Source of the DNA: Rhyzopertha dominica
Taxonomy: Eukaryota > Arthropoda > Insecta > Coleoptera > Bostrichidae
Assembly (NCBI GenBank): GCA_025024175.1
Contig: QCXZ01000041.1
Coordinates: 23,803,786 to 23,867,785, forward strand
Direction of reading: 5' to 3'
Length of the DNA: 64,000 bases
Shown: piece by piece, positions 31,964-44,239 of the stretch
Numbering within the stretch: the first letter of the stretch is position 1
How the letters are laid out: each line of letters opens with the position of its first letter
Notes under the pieces: generated by a model
The model's database searches: none
What the model was told of the DNA's origin: nothing
Seen by the model: the letters and a program-made list of their open reading frames with translations, nothing else
Made by a program: the position numbers and the translations under genes

Positions 31964-32089
31964 TATCAAAATACTCCTCTGTACTTATAAAACCTAATAC
32001 ATAAGGCACTTAATTCAAATAAACGACAGTTCAGACTACACCATGCAAATTTCGTATTTTTAAATTCAACCTTACATATACAAAAAAGC

Positions 32090-32464
32090 TTAACTGTCAC
32101 TCTTACATTTAGGCAGCATCTTCAGCTTTTTTGCGATAACCTGCCCCAAAGCGTATGAAGTTTCTTTACTTGGACTGAGCGCCAACCTCCTCCTCAGAGC
32201 TGAGCTTAACTCTGACCGTCTTGTGTGCTTCTCTGGTTCCGGGGTGACTTCTCTTGGAGGTCCAAGCACTCTGTCTCGGTCGTAGTCCACCGGCGACCAG
32301 GTGACGGGTTTCCTCCTGGGCCCTCTCTGGAGGATCACCATTTCATCAGGACTGGAGTTCTTTGGGGTGTTTGGCTCTTCTGGTACAGTTTCGTTTAATT
32401 CTGTGAGGGCGACGCGCCTCAGCGACCGCCTGGGTGCAGCAGGCGAGGGATCGTGGTCTTCCAT
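32090..32464 (-). CDS. Basic, probably disordered 124-aa protein; unrecognised
   Basis: One frame from ATG 32464 to TAA near 32090, markedly richer in GC than its surroundings, which supports real coding. The protein is rich in Arg, Pro, Ser and Glu, with no membrane segment or fold signature. Visible motifs: several S/T-P sites (possible CDK-type phosphorylation), RRKPVTWSPVD at about residues 50-60, whose KPVTW fits the RVxF docking motif for protein phosphatase 1, and a basic helix RRSELSSALRRRLALSPSKE near residues 82-101 before a Lys-rich end. This composition suggests a small nuclear cell-cycle or phosphatase-regulating protein, but I do not recognise the family. It could also be the last exon of a longer gene. 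Confidence 0.6.
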   Translation of the reverse strand: MEDHDPSPAAPRRSLRRVALTELNETVPEEPNTPKNSSPDEMVILQRGPRRKPVTWSPVDYDRDRVLGPPREVTPEPEKHTRRSELSSALRRRLALSPSKETSYALGQVIAKKLKMLPKCKSDS

Positions 32465-35080
32465 TGAAGATCGTTATTAAACCACCCTTCAGCCGCGTTC
32501 CTTAACGGTTTTTAGGGGTTAGTATTAACGGAAACTAATGTAATGAATGAATATACCTGTAATTATTGGTTTGCAAGCTAGTACATGGCTCCTGCTGCAG
32601 TTATGTTGCCAAAATCTTCATGGACTGGTCTGGTTATTGGCGCGAAAACCAGGATAACGTTGCTTACTTGCTATACATTTCCCGCTTAGCCATTAAGCAA
32701 CAGGCTGTTTGATACCCCCACTACCCAAAATACGTTGTAGCGTAAACCTTTGACAGCTGACTCAACAGGTGATTTTTGTTTACTGGTGACGTCGTACACG
32801 TATACAGGGTAGCCATATCTCACAATTTGTTGATGCTATTCATAATTTCAATTCAAGCCGTATAAATTATTGTATTCAGTGAGCATTTAATATTTAATGC
32901 TTAACATAAGAGATTCATGTTCAGGGAAGGGTATTCTAAAGTTGTGCAAATTTCAAGAAATTCTGCTTGCTGTCGATATTTTAAATTTAATTAGTAGGTA
33001 TTTCACTTTTTGTGGGATCTTATCCAGGCACTTACCTGCAGTCTGTTGCAAAAATAGTCTATCTCATACCTATCATGATCCTAGTAATCATTTGCCCCAG
33101 TTTTTATGTTTTCGGCACTTAAAGGTAAAACTATTTTGATGCTTCAAACAGTATAATGTGTATCATACAAAATGAACGTTACCTATCTAAATAATACAAT
33201 GGCTTCCCTCTATTTTATTCTGTCGTTAAAATACTACATTCACTAGCAACATATTCCAGTTATTTCAATAAACTTTTGGTACAACAGGTAGGTATTCACA
33301 ATTTTGAAACATATTTTGTTTTTAATCAGAATCGTAAAGAATTGCTTAAATAAATAAATGTGTCCATGTTCATTTACTTTTTTTGTTCTTTATTACAGCA
33401 TAGTTTTTTCCAAAATGCAATGGTCAAGTACCTAGGTATTCTACATACCTACTGTTGCATATGATATTAATATCGATATATCATTTTTTATTAGGTACTT
33501 ATGTAATTACTTGAACTTGTCCCGTTCTGATTTACTACAGTTTATTGTTCTTCCATTACAAATTTTCTATTTCTTGACAGGACTGTGCATATGGGTGTCC
33601 ACATTCTGATTTTTTCTGAAAATGGAGCCTAGTGGTTTTTGCACAAAGAAATTATTCGAATTTAATTGGATTTCCTAGATTATTAAAATTTATAACAGTA
33701 ACTGATTATGTGTGCAGTAGAATGGCCCTATCTGTATCCACTTTATTATTATTTAGTAGATTGTTAGTGTATATCTAGAAATACATGCAGTCTAGTCAAC
33801 AGAACACAACTGGTCTATAGTTTGAAATATTGGCTTTATTACCTTTTTCATATATCAATATAGAGGCTCTGATATCACCCTAGCAAATGCCTTAACCACC
33901 TTTACTGAAATACAGCCTACAGCTGAGGTACAATCATCGATCTAATATCAATTATTTCTCTTTGATCTGTGGGATACAAAAAACATCTGTGTCTGCAAGC
34001 TTCCATCTTTTTATTATCATAGATGTTGTTAGGCTGTTTCTTATCTTTACAAATATCAATAAGGTATTCTTTGATATAGGTAGTTCTTGAATCTATACAA
34101 TCATATTTGCTAATTACTTCCAAGTCTAGGTTCCGTTGCTTCTTGTTATCTGTGACCTGTTTTATCACTGTCCATGTTACTTCGACTTTATGTTGAGTTA
34201 ATAAAAAACTCTGAATTATGTTGATATTTTGTATTTTTCATTACATTTTTTTACACAATGTCGGAAATTTTTAATAAGAAACATTATCCATTTTTCTTTT
34301 TACTATATCATGATACGGTTGTCCCTTTATTTTTATTTCTTGTTTGATTCAAGTTTTCTTCACGTCTTAGTTTTCTCTCTATATATTATGTGTCATATGT
34401 GGCATTATGAACTACCAGTGGCATGACCATAGGGGGTTTCCAGGTTAGAAATCCCCCCCAGACCCATAGGAATCATGGTTTGTAAAACGCGAAAACAAAA
34501 ATTATGTTTTAGCCTTGAATAATAAATGTTATTCTGCTTCGAAAAGGTTATATAGAACCTGTGAACTGCTACCAACAGCTTTAAATATAATTTTATGTGA
34601 GTCACTGGTATTTCCAACCACAGACTACTGTTTGACAATGCCCGACTAAAGAAAAATTCAGAATGCTTATGTTAGGTACTGTTTTAACCTGTGTAAGCAT
34701 GACTATGTGACACTGTATATTGCTAAAGCTCAACATTACAAACAGATTCTACTTCAAAATATTATGTGATTACTGTGGCGACTGTTTTCGAAAATCCAGT
34801 TTATATATGAAGTGCGCTCAGTCAATATTAAAAACAGAAATGCTATAGCTATCCTAAAGCACAGTACTGAAAATTTTAATGCTTCTTTCACCTATTTGAC
34901 TTCAATGTACAATAATATACCCTGCAATGTAAAAACTAGCAGTCTACCTTACAGGCTCGTTCTTAGGGTATATAGTTGCCCATATAGTATTTATTAATTA
35001 ATTATAAAATGCAAGTGCATTTGTTAGCTTCAATTCTAATAAAAATATATATTATAAATTTAGTATATACACAATATCAT
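32465..35080. other. Intergenic, no gene seen
   Basis: Short AT-rich frames only. A minus-strand open stretch at 33917-34168 has no family match. No repeat ends were identified. Confidence 0.35.
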
Positions 35081-36085
35081 ATAAGGAATGGGCCATATTG
35101 CAATAAGGGTTGGTTATTTGGGTCAAAATCTGACGATTTAATAAAATGTATATTAGTAAAATTTTGCTTCATTAAAAATCTGTTAAGTAAAGTTGGCATA
35201 ATTTAAATAATATTTATGTCTTGGAACAAAAGGATTTTCGATGTTGCCAATTACGAAAATGTGATCCATTTTGTACTAAATCCAGAAGGCGCCAGTACAT
35301 CATATTTTTTTTGTTTGGTGGGCTGTAGCTTTTTTTGCATATAAAAATTGTACGAAAAGGGATTAATTTTTTTTAAACCGAATTAAGTTAGCTTTCAAAA
35401 AAGGCTTATGTCGAGGGAGGCTAAAATACACCATTTTGGAGATAAATGAGTTTGACATTTTCTCTGCAGATTTAAATTTCAGATATGTCATGTTGAAAAA
35501 TAAACATGCAAGAAAGTACCCAGGATGGTGGATTCAATACTCACACTTTAATTTAAGAGATTAGGTATACTGGTTTCTTGTGAGACCGTTCATGTTCCAC
35601 TTTAATATAATTTAAGAATGTATTTTGTTGAAAAACTGCCTTACAAAATGAACAATGTGACTATAGCATTAAATTCGACCCTGTTTTGCATAAGCAATCA
35701 CACTTACCAAAAGTTACAGTTAAACTGAATTAATTTTAAATTAAAGTGTCAGTATAAATCCAGCAAAAGCCAGATATGAAAACACGCCTTGACAGTGATA
35801 AAGTGCACTAAACCTTCCACATGCATATCTGAAATGTAAACTTTCAGAGGAAATAGTACATTTTAACGATCCTCAACAAGTGAGTCTTTTTGAAAGCTAA
35901 CATAGTGTGCTTTTGAAAAATAAATCGCTTTTCGTAACTTTTTACATGCAAAGACCAAAGTATTTAAATTACACCAACTATTCTTAAAAGTTGATATAGA
36001 AAAAGGATTTTCAAAATGCTACATTTTTTTAACGAAGCAAAATTTGACTAAGATAAATTTAGTTGCAATACGGCCCATTCTTTAC
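35081..36085. mobile_element. Long imperfect palindrome, about 1 kb (foldback element)
   Basis: The outer arms carry GAATGGGCCATATTGCAA at 35086-35103 and its near-complement at 36065-36082. Further inward, TTAGCTTTCAAAAA (about 35389) pairs with its complement at about 35890, and CAGATATGTCATG (about 35480) pairs near 35826. The mirrored order over the whole kilobase shows one large hairpin-forming element. There is no reading frame, so it is a MITE or foldback transposon of unknown family. Confidence 0.65.
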
Positions 36086-36089
36086 ATGA

Positions 36090-37206
36090 CAACCTGTATA
36101 CGAAAATATGTCACTTATAGTTTTAATTTTACAGTTTGAAACAATTTTTTTATGCTTTTGCCGGCCCTACTTTTTGGCGCCTGTGTTAGCTGCACGCTTT
36201 GCACCCCCGAGTCGGAACGCCACTGCAACCTTTTTTCAAAACACACCTCAAGCAGTACCTACTTCAGGAACAATAGCACTGAAAAAATATGAATTAAATT
36301 ATGAATTAGACTGTTATGTTGTATTGTGTCGAGTATCTTGTACCACTAGCATAATGCAGTTGCTAATTATAAACAGCTGTGCTGGTTGTGCAAACTTTTT
36401 TTGTAACTCACCCCGTACAGATGCAAAAATAAATTAAATTATTCTTATTATGGCAAAAACATCAGAAACATGATTTATATAAATTTAAAATAATAAGAGG
36501 ATGAATGCATTCAGTATCTATTATATGAGGTACAGTTTTCAGAAAAACACTGTTNATAATTAGTCATAAAAAATTATAGATCGGACGTTTCGGTTACACC
36601 TGTAATCTTAGTAAAGAAAAGCTCCAAAAAATGTCTGACCCAAGTTCATATACAATAATCTCATTTCAAAATAATTTCCAACATTTTCTCCTAGTTACTT
36701 TCGTTAAACAAAATTTTATTCTCAAAACTCTAGGACTATTGATATTAGATGAAACAAGACTCCACATAGATAAACTTTTCCTCGAATCGCTGTAACCTAG
36801 TAATAAATCACACGATAAAAATGGTTTGATGTTTTATTATAATTACTCGCTTTAAGTCTTACAAATTTCATATCCTTTACAATCACACTTAAATACGCTC
36901 TAGGAGCATAACATACAACTTTCAGTTTTACTTCAGGCAAAAGTAGAGCAGCATGAATACTAATACAGACTAGAAATGAAGTCTGAGAAGAAAGAATGTT
37001 GCAAATTGATATGGCAAAATGCCATATGTATTTTCAAAGGAAAAACAATTTTTGAAAACAATACCTATACGACGAACTGTTGGAAACCTTTGCTGCCATA
37101 TTCACTGAACAAGCTCAAATCATTTAAGTTAAAACAGAAAATCATTCGTTTCTAAAACACAAAAACATTGCACATAAGCAAGCTTGGCCTCAATCCCACA
37201 TACTGA
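36090..37206. other. Intergenic, no gene seen
   Basis: AT-rich. The plus-strand frame at 36108-36437 has no recognisable domain. The 3' UTR of ACBD3 presumably lies in the right part, but no canonical AATAAA is close to the stop. Confidence 0.35.
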
Positions 37207-40200
37207 TTAATGTGAGTAATAAACCCTATAATATAAAGTTTTTGACCTCCAGAGCGAATATGAGTTATCAAATTTCAATAAATAAACACCCTTGCCTGGG
37301 CAAGTGTGACATCCAGCATATACTTCAGTGTGACAATCTCTCCTGAAAACTGGTATGATTTGAATGATTAACGGCTTAGAGATGCCGTTTCGTGCCAGCG
37401 ATCCCGCTTCTAGGTCTCCTGTGTGGATAATTTCATCTTCATCTTCTAAGTCGTCTTCATCCGGATCATCATCTTCACTGTCAGAGACATGTACTGACAC
37501 CTTTTCAGCGGATGGGTCTCCATGTTCAAAGAAAATACCAAAACCTGGCAATTAAATTGAATACACTTAAAGAAGTACTGATTTAGTATTGTATAATGAT
37601 ATAGTGCACATAGATTTTTTTAAACTACCAGTTCAAAATGAAATGAAATTTATTTACAATCCAAGAATGTGTGAATGTTAGAAAAATATATGACCAAGTT
37701 TGTAATCATAAGGTCTAGAATTCAGCTTCAAGTGAAACTATACCCCTTGTGTATACACAAGGCTATAACCAAGATAAAAATTTTCTTTGATGCTATCCGA
37801 AGGCCTTGTTTCAATTGTGCATTATAGATCCATAACTTCTATCATGTTGCATATTGCAACATTAGTACATATTAGAAAGTCGATTGTAGAGGTAGGCAAG
37901 AACTCATAAAGTGACATTGATAGATCTCTTGACCTTACAATATTGGATGGGACCATATAAATAGTGTACAAGGATTATTACATCAATAATATGGGTTAAG
38001 AGCTTAAATTAGAGCTGAAATTCGCAACATTTTGGTACTTACTTTGGATAATTGCATAAATGTTTTAGAAATTGTGAAATGACACCTGCGAACTTTTATG
38101 CTACAACACAACTCTTTGTATAAATGTTTCATTTATTGCAAATTCTTCAACTATGCTACTTTTGCATAATACATAGTGATACTTCCAGAATATTTTTACT
38201 GTGGAGAGCCATTATACAGGATGTGCCGCATTATGTTGGCAACCTCTCGGAATCTAAAAACTGGTGCAAATAACACTATTTTACAGAATAACTTTTATTG
38301 AAATAACGCCCGCCTACTGAGATACTAACTCTGAAACATGGGGAAAGGAAAACAGGTCGATATAATTTCATCAAATTTTGGCTATTATTATTTAAAGTGG
38401 AAGCCTTNAAAATGATGCGCACATGTTTTTAATAAATGTTTTGGAGGGGCCGGGAGGGAGCCAATACCCCACATTTTATTGATGACTTAGTTAAGCAGTG
38501 AAAATGTGAATACTAATATTCAACTGCAATTTTCTCGGAGAGGGTCATGAACATGAACAAAGAGCATCTTTTTTGTTTTCAAGGCACAAAGATTTAAAAA
38601 ACATATTTTTGAAAAAGAATACTGCACCGTTTAAAAGTTTAGGGTTAAAATGTGGAAGGTTGGCCCCCTCCCGCCCACCCAATGTTTATTAAAAAAATGT
38701 GCGCATCATTTTAACAGCTTAAGCCCGGTTCACATGGATGTAGAATGCGGAGTGCGGAACGAGCAGAAGGCAATGCTCTTACGCACGGAAAATTTCAGAG
38801 CGGTTCATATGTTGGGGGCTGGCAGGATGATGTTCCGCACTCCGCATTCCATGTACCTAAAATATGATAAAATTATATCAACCAGTCTAAAAGATATTTT
38901 TTTTAAACTGTTTCTCTTCCCATATGTTTAAGAGTGAATATCACTGTAGGCGGGCGTTAAAAAAAAAGTTACTTAGCAGTGCAAAAATAGATTTGGTGCC
39001 AACAGAGATGGAACTACAAGAAATCTTCGCTGCTAATTGCACATGCCGCTGTCTACAGTACATCACACGGCCTTCAAATGTCACAAGTCTTTTGTGCCTC
39101 CCTGTAACATTTTACTGGATGATGCATCTATTCCTACATTCTTTTACCACAAAAAAGTCTCTATCATGCACTCTTTTAAAGATATCTTAATTTTAGATAT
39201 GCAATGCTTACATAAAAGCAAACTACACTTTTCGTTTCGTTTTTGGCAATCTGTCATTGTATTTTTTTTTCTTTTTGATTTTTTTTATATTAAAATGGAA
39301 AGACAATTTATTTTTTAATTCAGATCTGTAAACATGGTCTATATGTCTACACATATATAAAATTTTATTGAGCGTATACACAGATATATTATCTCTCATT
39401 GCCAAGTTTGAAAATAACAAATTATTTACCTAATGTTAGGTACACCCTATAGTTTTACTTATGGCCTACCTTGTATAATAAACATTATAATACAACATTA
39501 CCAGTTCTAAAATACACAAGGAGAAAAAGGTAAAATGTGTTCAGTTAAAAGAAAGGCGAAAAACTGCATATTTCTTACTATAACATAAAATGAATTAAAA
39601 TTCAATACTACCTATATCATAATAGTCTGTGGCGAATTCCCAAAACAGCTTCATTCCAGGATGATGGGCAGGTACTCTGACAGTTATAGTTTCTCCATGG
39701 CCCACCCTAACCACATTATCTCCTTCAGCCTTTGAAACAATTTGCTTAAAACTATCTATATTTCGATCTGTCCACATATTAGGTTCCTCTATAATTGTTT
39801 CCGTAATCATGCTATTTTGTATATGGGATCTGTCATTCTCATTCTAAAAATTTGACATCGGATTATAAAACAAATAGAAATATTTACCTTTCATACCACA
39901 TCTTTACTATCTGGTATTTTGCTGTTGTCAATTACAGATTTTTGGTTAACCTGCATTTCCTGCATGTATTGAATATAATGTTGTTCTTGAAGTTGGCGTA
40001 TTAAGACACCTTGCTTCTCTGGTTCACCTGCAATAGATACATCCATTTAATATTTTATGTCTTCATATCCAAACAAGCAAAAGCCTACATTACCATAGAT
40101 GTTTATCTAAATAAATGAGTGCAACAGATGTTTTAAAGAGGAGTGATCATTACTATAGTATTGCATTACAAACAAGCTGAAATTTTACACACTTCTAGAA

Positions 40201-42001
40201 AATTGCATCCTAAACACGAAATTGAAATCTGTTTCTTGCCCTCACCTCTAGTTTATGAAAAAAGGACATGTGCATTTGGAACTGTGTATGATGTGCAGTC
40301 ACATGCTTCTATATATGTGTTTATGTAATGTGCTAAATGAGTGTGTTTTCAAGCAGATTTGGTGTCGTGTTTTATGTAAAAAAAGAACATATACTAAACA
40401 TGTCAAAAATCACTCGCTTAGGACCACCATGTATAAAACCACATGCCATATGGAGAGACACTGTGTTTTGTAAAACAGTTTTAAATTCAAACAGCCACTG
40501 AACAAAAACGATGTGATGACATGAAATTTCAGATATATGTTCAGGAGACCGTTTGCTATGGGTGTGTATTTGCAATTCATTTGGTGATGTGGCATTATAG
40601 TAAATAATTACCAAACGGACATATTTGTTTAGCAAATGGTAATACAGGTGATATACATCAATAGACAGAATTACATTATTATTCCAAGGGTGCTAATTGT
40701 AACCAGAGGACAAAGCCTGAAAGCTACAATGCACCAATGGAATAATAGCACTTCTCTCTTAAGATGTATATATTATTTATTCACAGCCAAAGTAAGATTG
40801 CCATAAAAAAACATGTTTAATATTATCATTTAATTACATGTAACATCATAATCAATATACACTACAAATGAATGATTAAAAATATTTTAGTAACTTTGGA
40901 AAGCAGATATATCCACCAGCGTCACGCAGGTTGGCATTCGATAATAATGGAAATCTACATTAAATAATTTGATTGAGAAATAGACAAAATTGCAACTAAA
41001 GTTCAACAGGGATCAAATACTGAGAAATACGTTTTGAAACATACTGTTAATTTAATATCAATGTACAAAAAATTATAACTTACTTTGTGCCAAATTCCAT
41101 TACATTAACTTCTTACAGAAATATGACATATTCAATTTTATGAATAANTGGATTATTAATAATTAAAAATGTTCCATAATAAAAGAAACTCTAGGGAGTT
41201 TTGGAATATTGTGTCCTTATTGAGATATAATTATTCATCATTTCTGTCACTTTTTGCAATTATAATGAAATCAGCTGTGAAAAAAAATAATTTTCAAATA
41301 TTGACTTGGTTACCTGGATACTGCTGCTCAGCATACTGTTTAAACTGTTCATAACTGTGTTGGTTCAGCACTTCTTGAATATGTTTCTTTAAAGCCTCTT
41401 CTTTTTCCTTTTGTTCTAATACTAGCCGTTCTTCCTCTTTCTTCTTAACCAATTCTGCTTCTTCAATCTTCCTCTTTTCCTCTTTTTCCCTACTAAAATT
41501 TTTGTAAATTACATTCCTGAATCACTTCAAAATCAACTTACTTTAACCTCTCTTGTTCCTTCTTTTCCATCCAATGTGCTTCGGTATATGCCTTGAATAA
41601 CGGGCATTTTCTGCTCAGCAACTCTATGAACCCTGCTCGTGCTTGATCAGCAGACAGTTTCCCTAGTTTCTGCCATGCTAATCGCCTATCGCGACCAACT
41701 ACATCTAATGTACCCAAAGGGGGTAATTTTGATATAGCCTCTGACAATGGTCCATGTAAAACTTGTTGCATGAACGCAACTAGTTGTAGTTTGTCCTCAT
41801 AACTAAAGTGTACAGCTTTTCCTTCCTTTTCTACAATAAAAAATATTTTTCAAGCAGTTTCAGCAGTTTACCTTGATACTAACCTTTGTAGAAATTACAC
41901 GCGAGTTTGTATATTTCAGCTAAAGGTAATTCACTCTCAAAATCACCTTTACCGCTAGTGTTTTCTTGTTTACAGTATTCTAAATCAAGAACTGTATCCA
42001 T
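37207..42001 (-). CDS. ACBD3: Acyl-CoA-binding domain protein 3 (Golgi GCP60)
   Basis: Six exons join in phase: 42001-41884, 41830-41542, 41492-41314, 40027-39897, 39843-39612 and 37544-37207, giving 428 residues (human about 528). The start is the first ATG in frame, MDTVLDLEY. Residues about 24-115 are the acyl-CoA-binding domain ([43 protein letters not shown]). Residues 120-185 are a Glu/Lys-rich coiled coil. A Gln-rich segment follows ([23 protein letters not shown]). The C-terminal GOLD domain includes [33 protein letters not shown], an acidic loop, and [12 protein letters not shown] ... [21 protein letters not shown]3 is a peripheral Golgi scaffold that binds giantin through GOLD and recruits PI4-kinase beta through the Q-rich part. 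The acidic loop in GOLD is expanded with [14 protein letters not shown]. It is divergent from CWF19L2. Confidence 0.95.
37555..38284 (-). other. ACBD3 intron 5, left part; nothing recognised
   Basis: The intron between exons 5 and 6 runs from 39611 to 37545. This part is AT-rich with no repeat ends noted. The rest of the intron contains the 38.3-39.0 kb palindrome. Confidence 0.4.
38285..38975. mobile_element. Foldback element in ACBD3 intron 5
   Basis: The outer arms TAACGCCCGCCTAC (38314-38327) and GTAGGCGGGCGTTA (38946-38959) are exact inverse copies. Inner arms of about 73 bp at 38406-38478 and 38645-38718 mirror each other (AAAATGATGCGCACAT, then a GGGCCGGGAGGG-type block, then CACATTTT). 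No coding frame is present. A smaller MITE sits in the right arm (38734-38855), so the element predates that insertion. Confidence 0.68.
38734..38855. mobile_element. Short MITE nested in the foldback element
   Basis: About 120 bp with inverted ends GAATGCGGAGTGCGGAAC (38743-38760) and GTTCCGCACTCCGCATTC (38832-38849), perfect over 18 bp, extended by ATGGA/TCCATG outside. The interior has no reading frame. It interrupts the right arm of the surrounding palindrome between the inner and outer arm segments. Confidence 0.7.
40028..41313 (-). other. ACBD3 intron 3; nothing recognised
   Basis: A 1286-bp intron. Frames at 40255-40635 on both strands have no family match. No repeat ends were found. 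Confidence 0.45.
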
Positions 42002-42421
42002 TGCAAGTTTGTTTTGTAGCACTTTGCTGGTTGTCAATCGGCCATCACATTTGATAAACGTCACCGCCAAATGTCATCACCTCATCGTTGAAACATGCCA
42101 AGTGTTAAACCACGTTGCCAAATTATCTAATAACATTTAAAAGGACTGGCGGGTAATGATTACTGAAATAGTTTTTATCATCTTATTTCGCACTGGACTA
42201 TTACACCTTGACTCAACACTTAGCACAATTATCATTGCGTAATTAATGCTTAATGTGATCTTTAATGTCGGCAATGTTGGTAGTCGGTACTGTCAATCTG
42301 TGTTCTGTGAATGTGAATGTCATTATTATTGTCAAGATGGTATTAACCTCAATTCTTTGTTTTGCTTTCACTGTTGTTCTTGCCGTCACGGTTTGTTTTT
42401 GTTGACTGATTAATTTCAGAA
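42002..42421. promoter_or_regulatory. Divergent promoter region of ACBD3 and CWF19L2
   Basis: 420 bp lie between the two opposite start codons. The ACBD3 frame stays open upstream of its ATG (to a TTG at 42070) without another ATG, so the 5' UTR of ACBD3 lies here. No TATA box is obvious. Confidence 0.5.
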
Positions 42422-44194
42422 ATGGTAAGCTACTTACACTATATAAATATTGTAGACGAGCATATTTATTACCTTGTTTTATTTTAGGGCAAACATAAAC
42501 ATAAATCAAAGCATAAGTCAGACAAGAAGAAGCACAAGAAACATAAACGTAGGCTGAGCTCAAGTTCTGATGCTACAACTGAAGATGAATGGGTGGAAAA
42601 ACCGTCTAGTGTTTCACCTCCTGAACCAAATGCAGCAACAGCTGATGAGTATGGAAGAGAGGATTGGATGTCGCTTCCCACAAGTTTTTTAACGAGTTCA
42701 AATCTGGACAGGCGAAAGGAAAGGGAAGAAGCGAAGAGACAGGAAAAGGAAAGAGATAAGTATGATCCAAGAAAAAATATACGTGAACTGAATCCGTATT
42801 GGAAAGATGGTGGTGATGGTTTACCCAAATTTAAAAAACCTAGGGAAGCAGATGATGAAAATCAAAGAGATACGTACAAGAGTTCAAGTAACAGAAACAG
42901 AGTATCGAACTGGAAAAAGCAGAGTCATACTGTGTCAACCATAACAAAGAAAGATGGACAAAAGGAAGATATAATAGTAAGTAATGTAAATACACAGGAA
43001 ACAAACAAAAATACAGAAATTATGTCAGAAAAAGATTTAAATGCATTAGCAGCAAAACTTGTTAAAGCAGAAATTATGGGAAATGCAAAATTAATTGCTG
43101 AATTAAAAGAAAAACTTGAAAGAGCAAGATCTGCTAAAAACGTCGAGGAGCAGGATCAGCGGGAAGTTTTATTAACACAGACTGATTCCAAAGGTTATTC
43201 ACAGCCTATCAAACTGCAGTCCCAATATGGTGAACATTCCGGTTCAAAACGCAAAAAACAAAAATTAGAAACTCATGCAGGAGGTGAAAGAGTTCGGTAC
43301 TTTGCCGATGATGATAAATATTCATTAAAACAGATGTTTGAAAATGAAAAATTCAATTCTGTAGATGACCAAAATAGGGAATTTGCCAAACTCGCTGGAA
43401 AAATAGCCAAAAACGATGACTTGGATGATATTTTCACGGACAAAATAAGACGCAAGGAATCAAGTGAGAAGATGGACAAACGCATGAAGGATAGAGCTGT
43501 TAGCGAACATCAGAACACAGCACGCACCTTAGACAACTGTGCTTTTTGCTTGCAATCAACAAATATGCCAAAACATTTGATGATATCAATGAATGAGACA
43601 TTCTATTTGAGTCTGCCGCAACAGGAACCTTTAACAGATGGCCATTGCCTACTGATCCCCATTCGACACATTCCTTGCATAACCCAGTTGGACGAAAATG
43701 AATGGAGTGATTTAATGGACTTCAGAAAGGCTTTGACAAAAATGTTCAACTCCCAGGATGAAGACGTAATTTTCTTNGAAACTGCCATGAATCTTAGTCG
43801 TTACCCTCATGCAGTTGTTCATTGTGTTCCTTTACCGAAAGAACAAGGAGATTTGGCGCCGATCTATTTTAAAAAAGCAATTGATGAGTCTGAAACTGAA
43901 TGGTCATCCAATAAAAAATTGGTTTCCTTAAAAGGCAGAGACGTTAGGAAAGCTATTCCTAAAGGTTTGGAGTATTTCAGTGTTTCATTTGGAATGGAGG
44001 AAGGATATGCACATGTTATAGAAGATCAGAGGTTATTTCCAGGCAATTTTGCACAAGAAATAATCGGAGGCATGTTAGACTTGCATCATAGTAAATGGAA
44101 AAATCCAAAAAGACAGCGTTTCGAAGAGCAAAGCAAAAGGGTTGTAGAATTTAACAAAACATGGAGCAAATTTGACTGTACAACATCGCAATAG
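42422..44194 (+). CDS. CWF19L2: CWF19-like protein 2 (spliceosome/lariat turnover)
   Basis: Exon 1 contributes only the ATG (42422-42424). A 63-bp intron (GTAAGC ... TTTTAG) follows, and exon 2 runs 42488-44194, giving 569 residues. The N-terminus is a Lys/His/Arg-rich tract ([20 protein letters not shown]), followed by a charged linker with coiled-coil character. The conserved CwfJ C-terminal domain 1 starts at about residue 352 ([29 protein letters not shown] with the HIT-like fold, [13 protein letters not shown]), and domain 2 ends the protein ([39 protein letters not shown]). The family (yeast Drn1/Cwf19) associates with late spliceosomes and helps Dbr1 debranch intron lariats in the nucleus. 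It is shorter than the human protein (about 890 aa), mostly in the linker. An N at about 43777 leaves one residue unknown. The AATAAA at 44227 is the likely poly(A) signal. Confidence 0.95.
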
Positions 44195-44239
44195 TACTTG
44201 CAAGTGCATGTTCTTATTGTATAATTAATAAATAAATTA

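Noticed and set aside
42002..42070. Upstream extension of ACBD3
   Set aside because: The frame is open but has no ATG before 42001, so the extra residues would need a TTG start.
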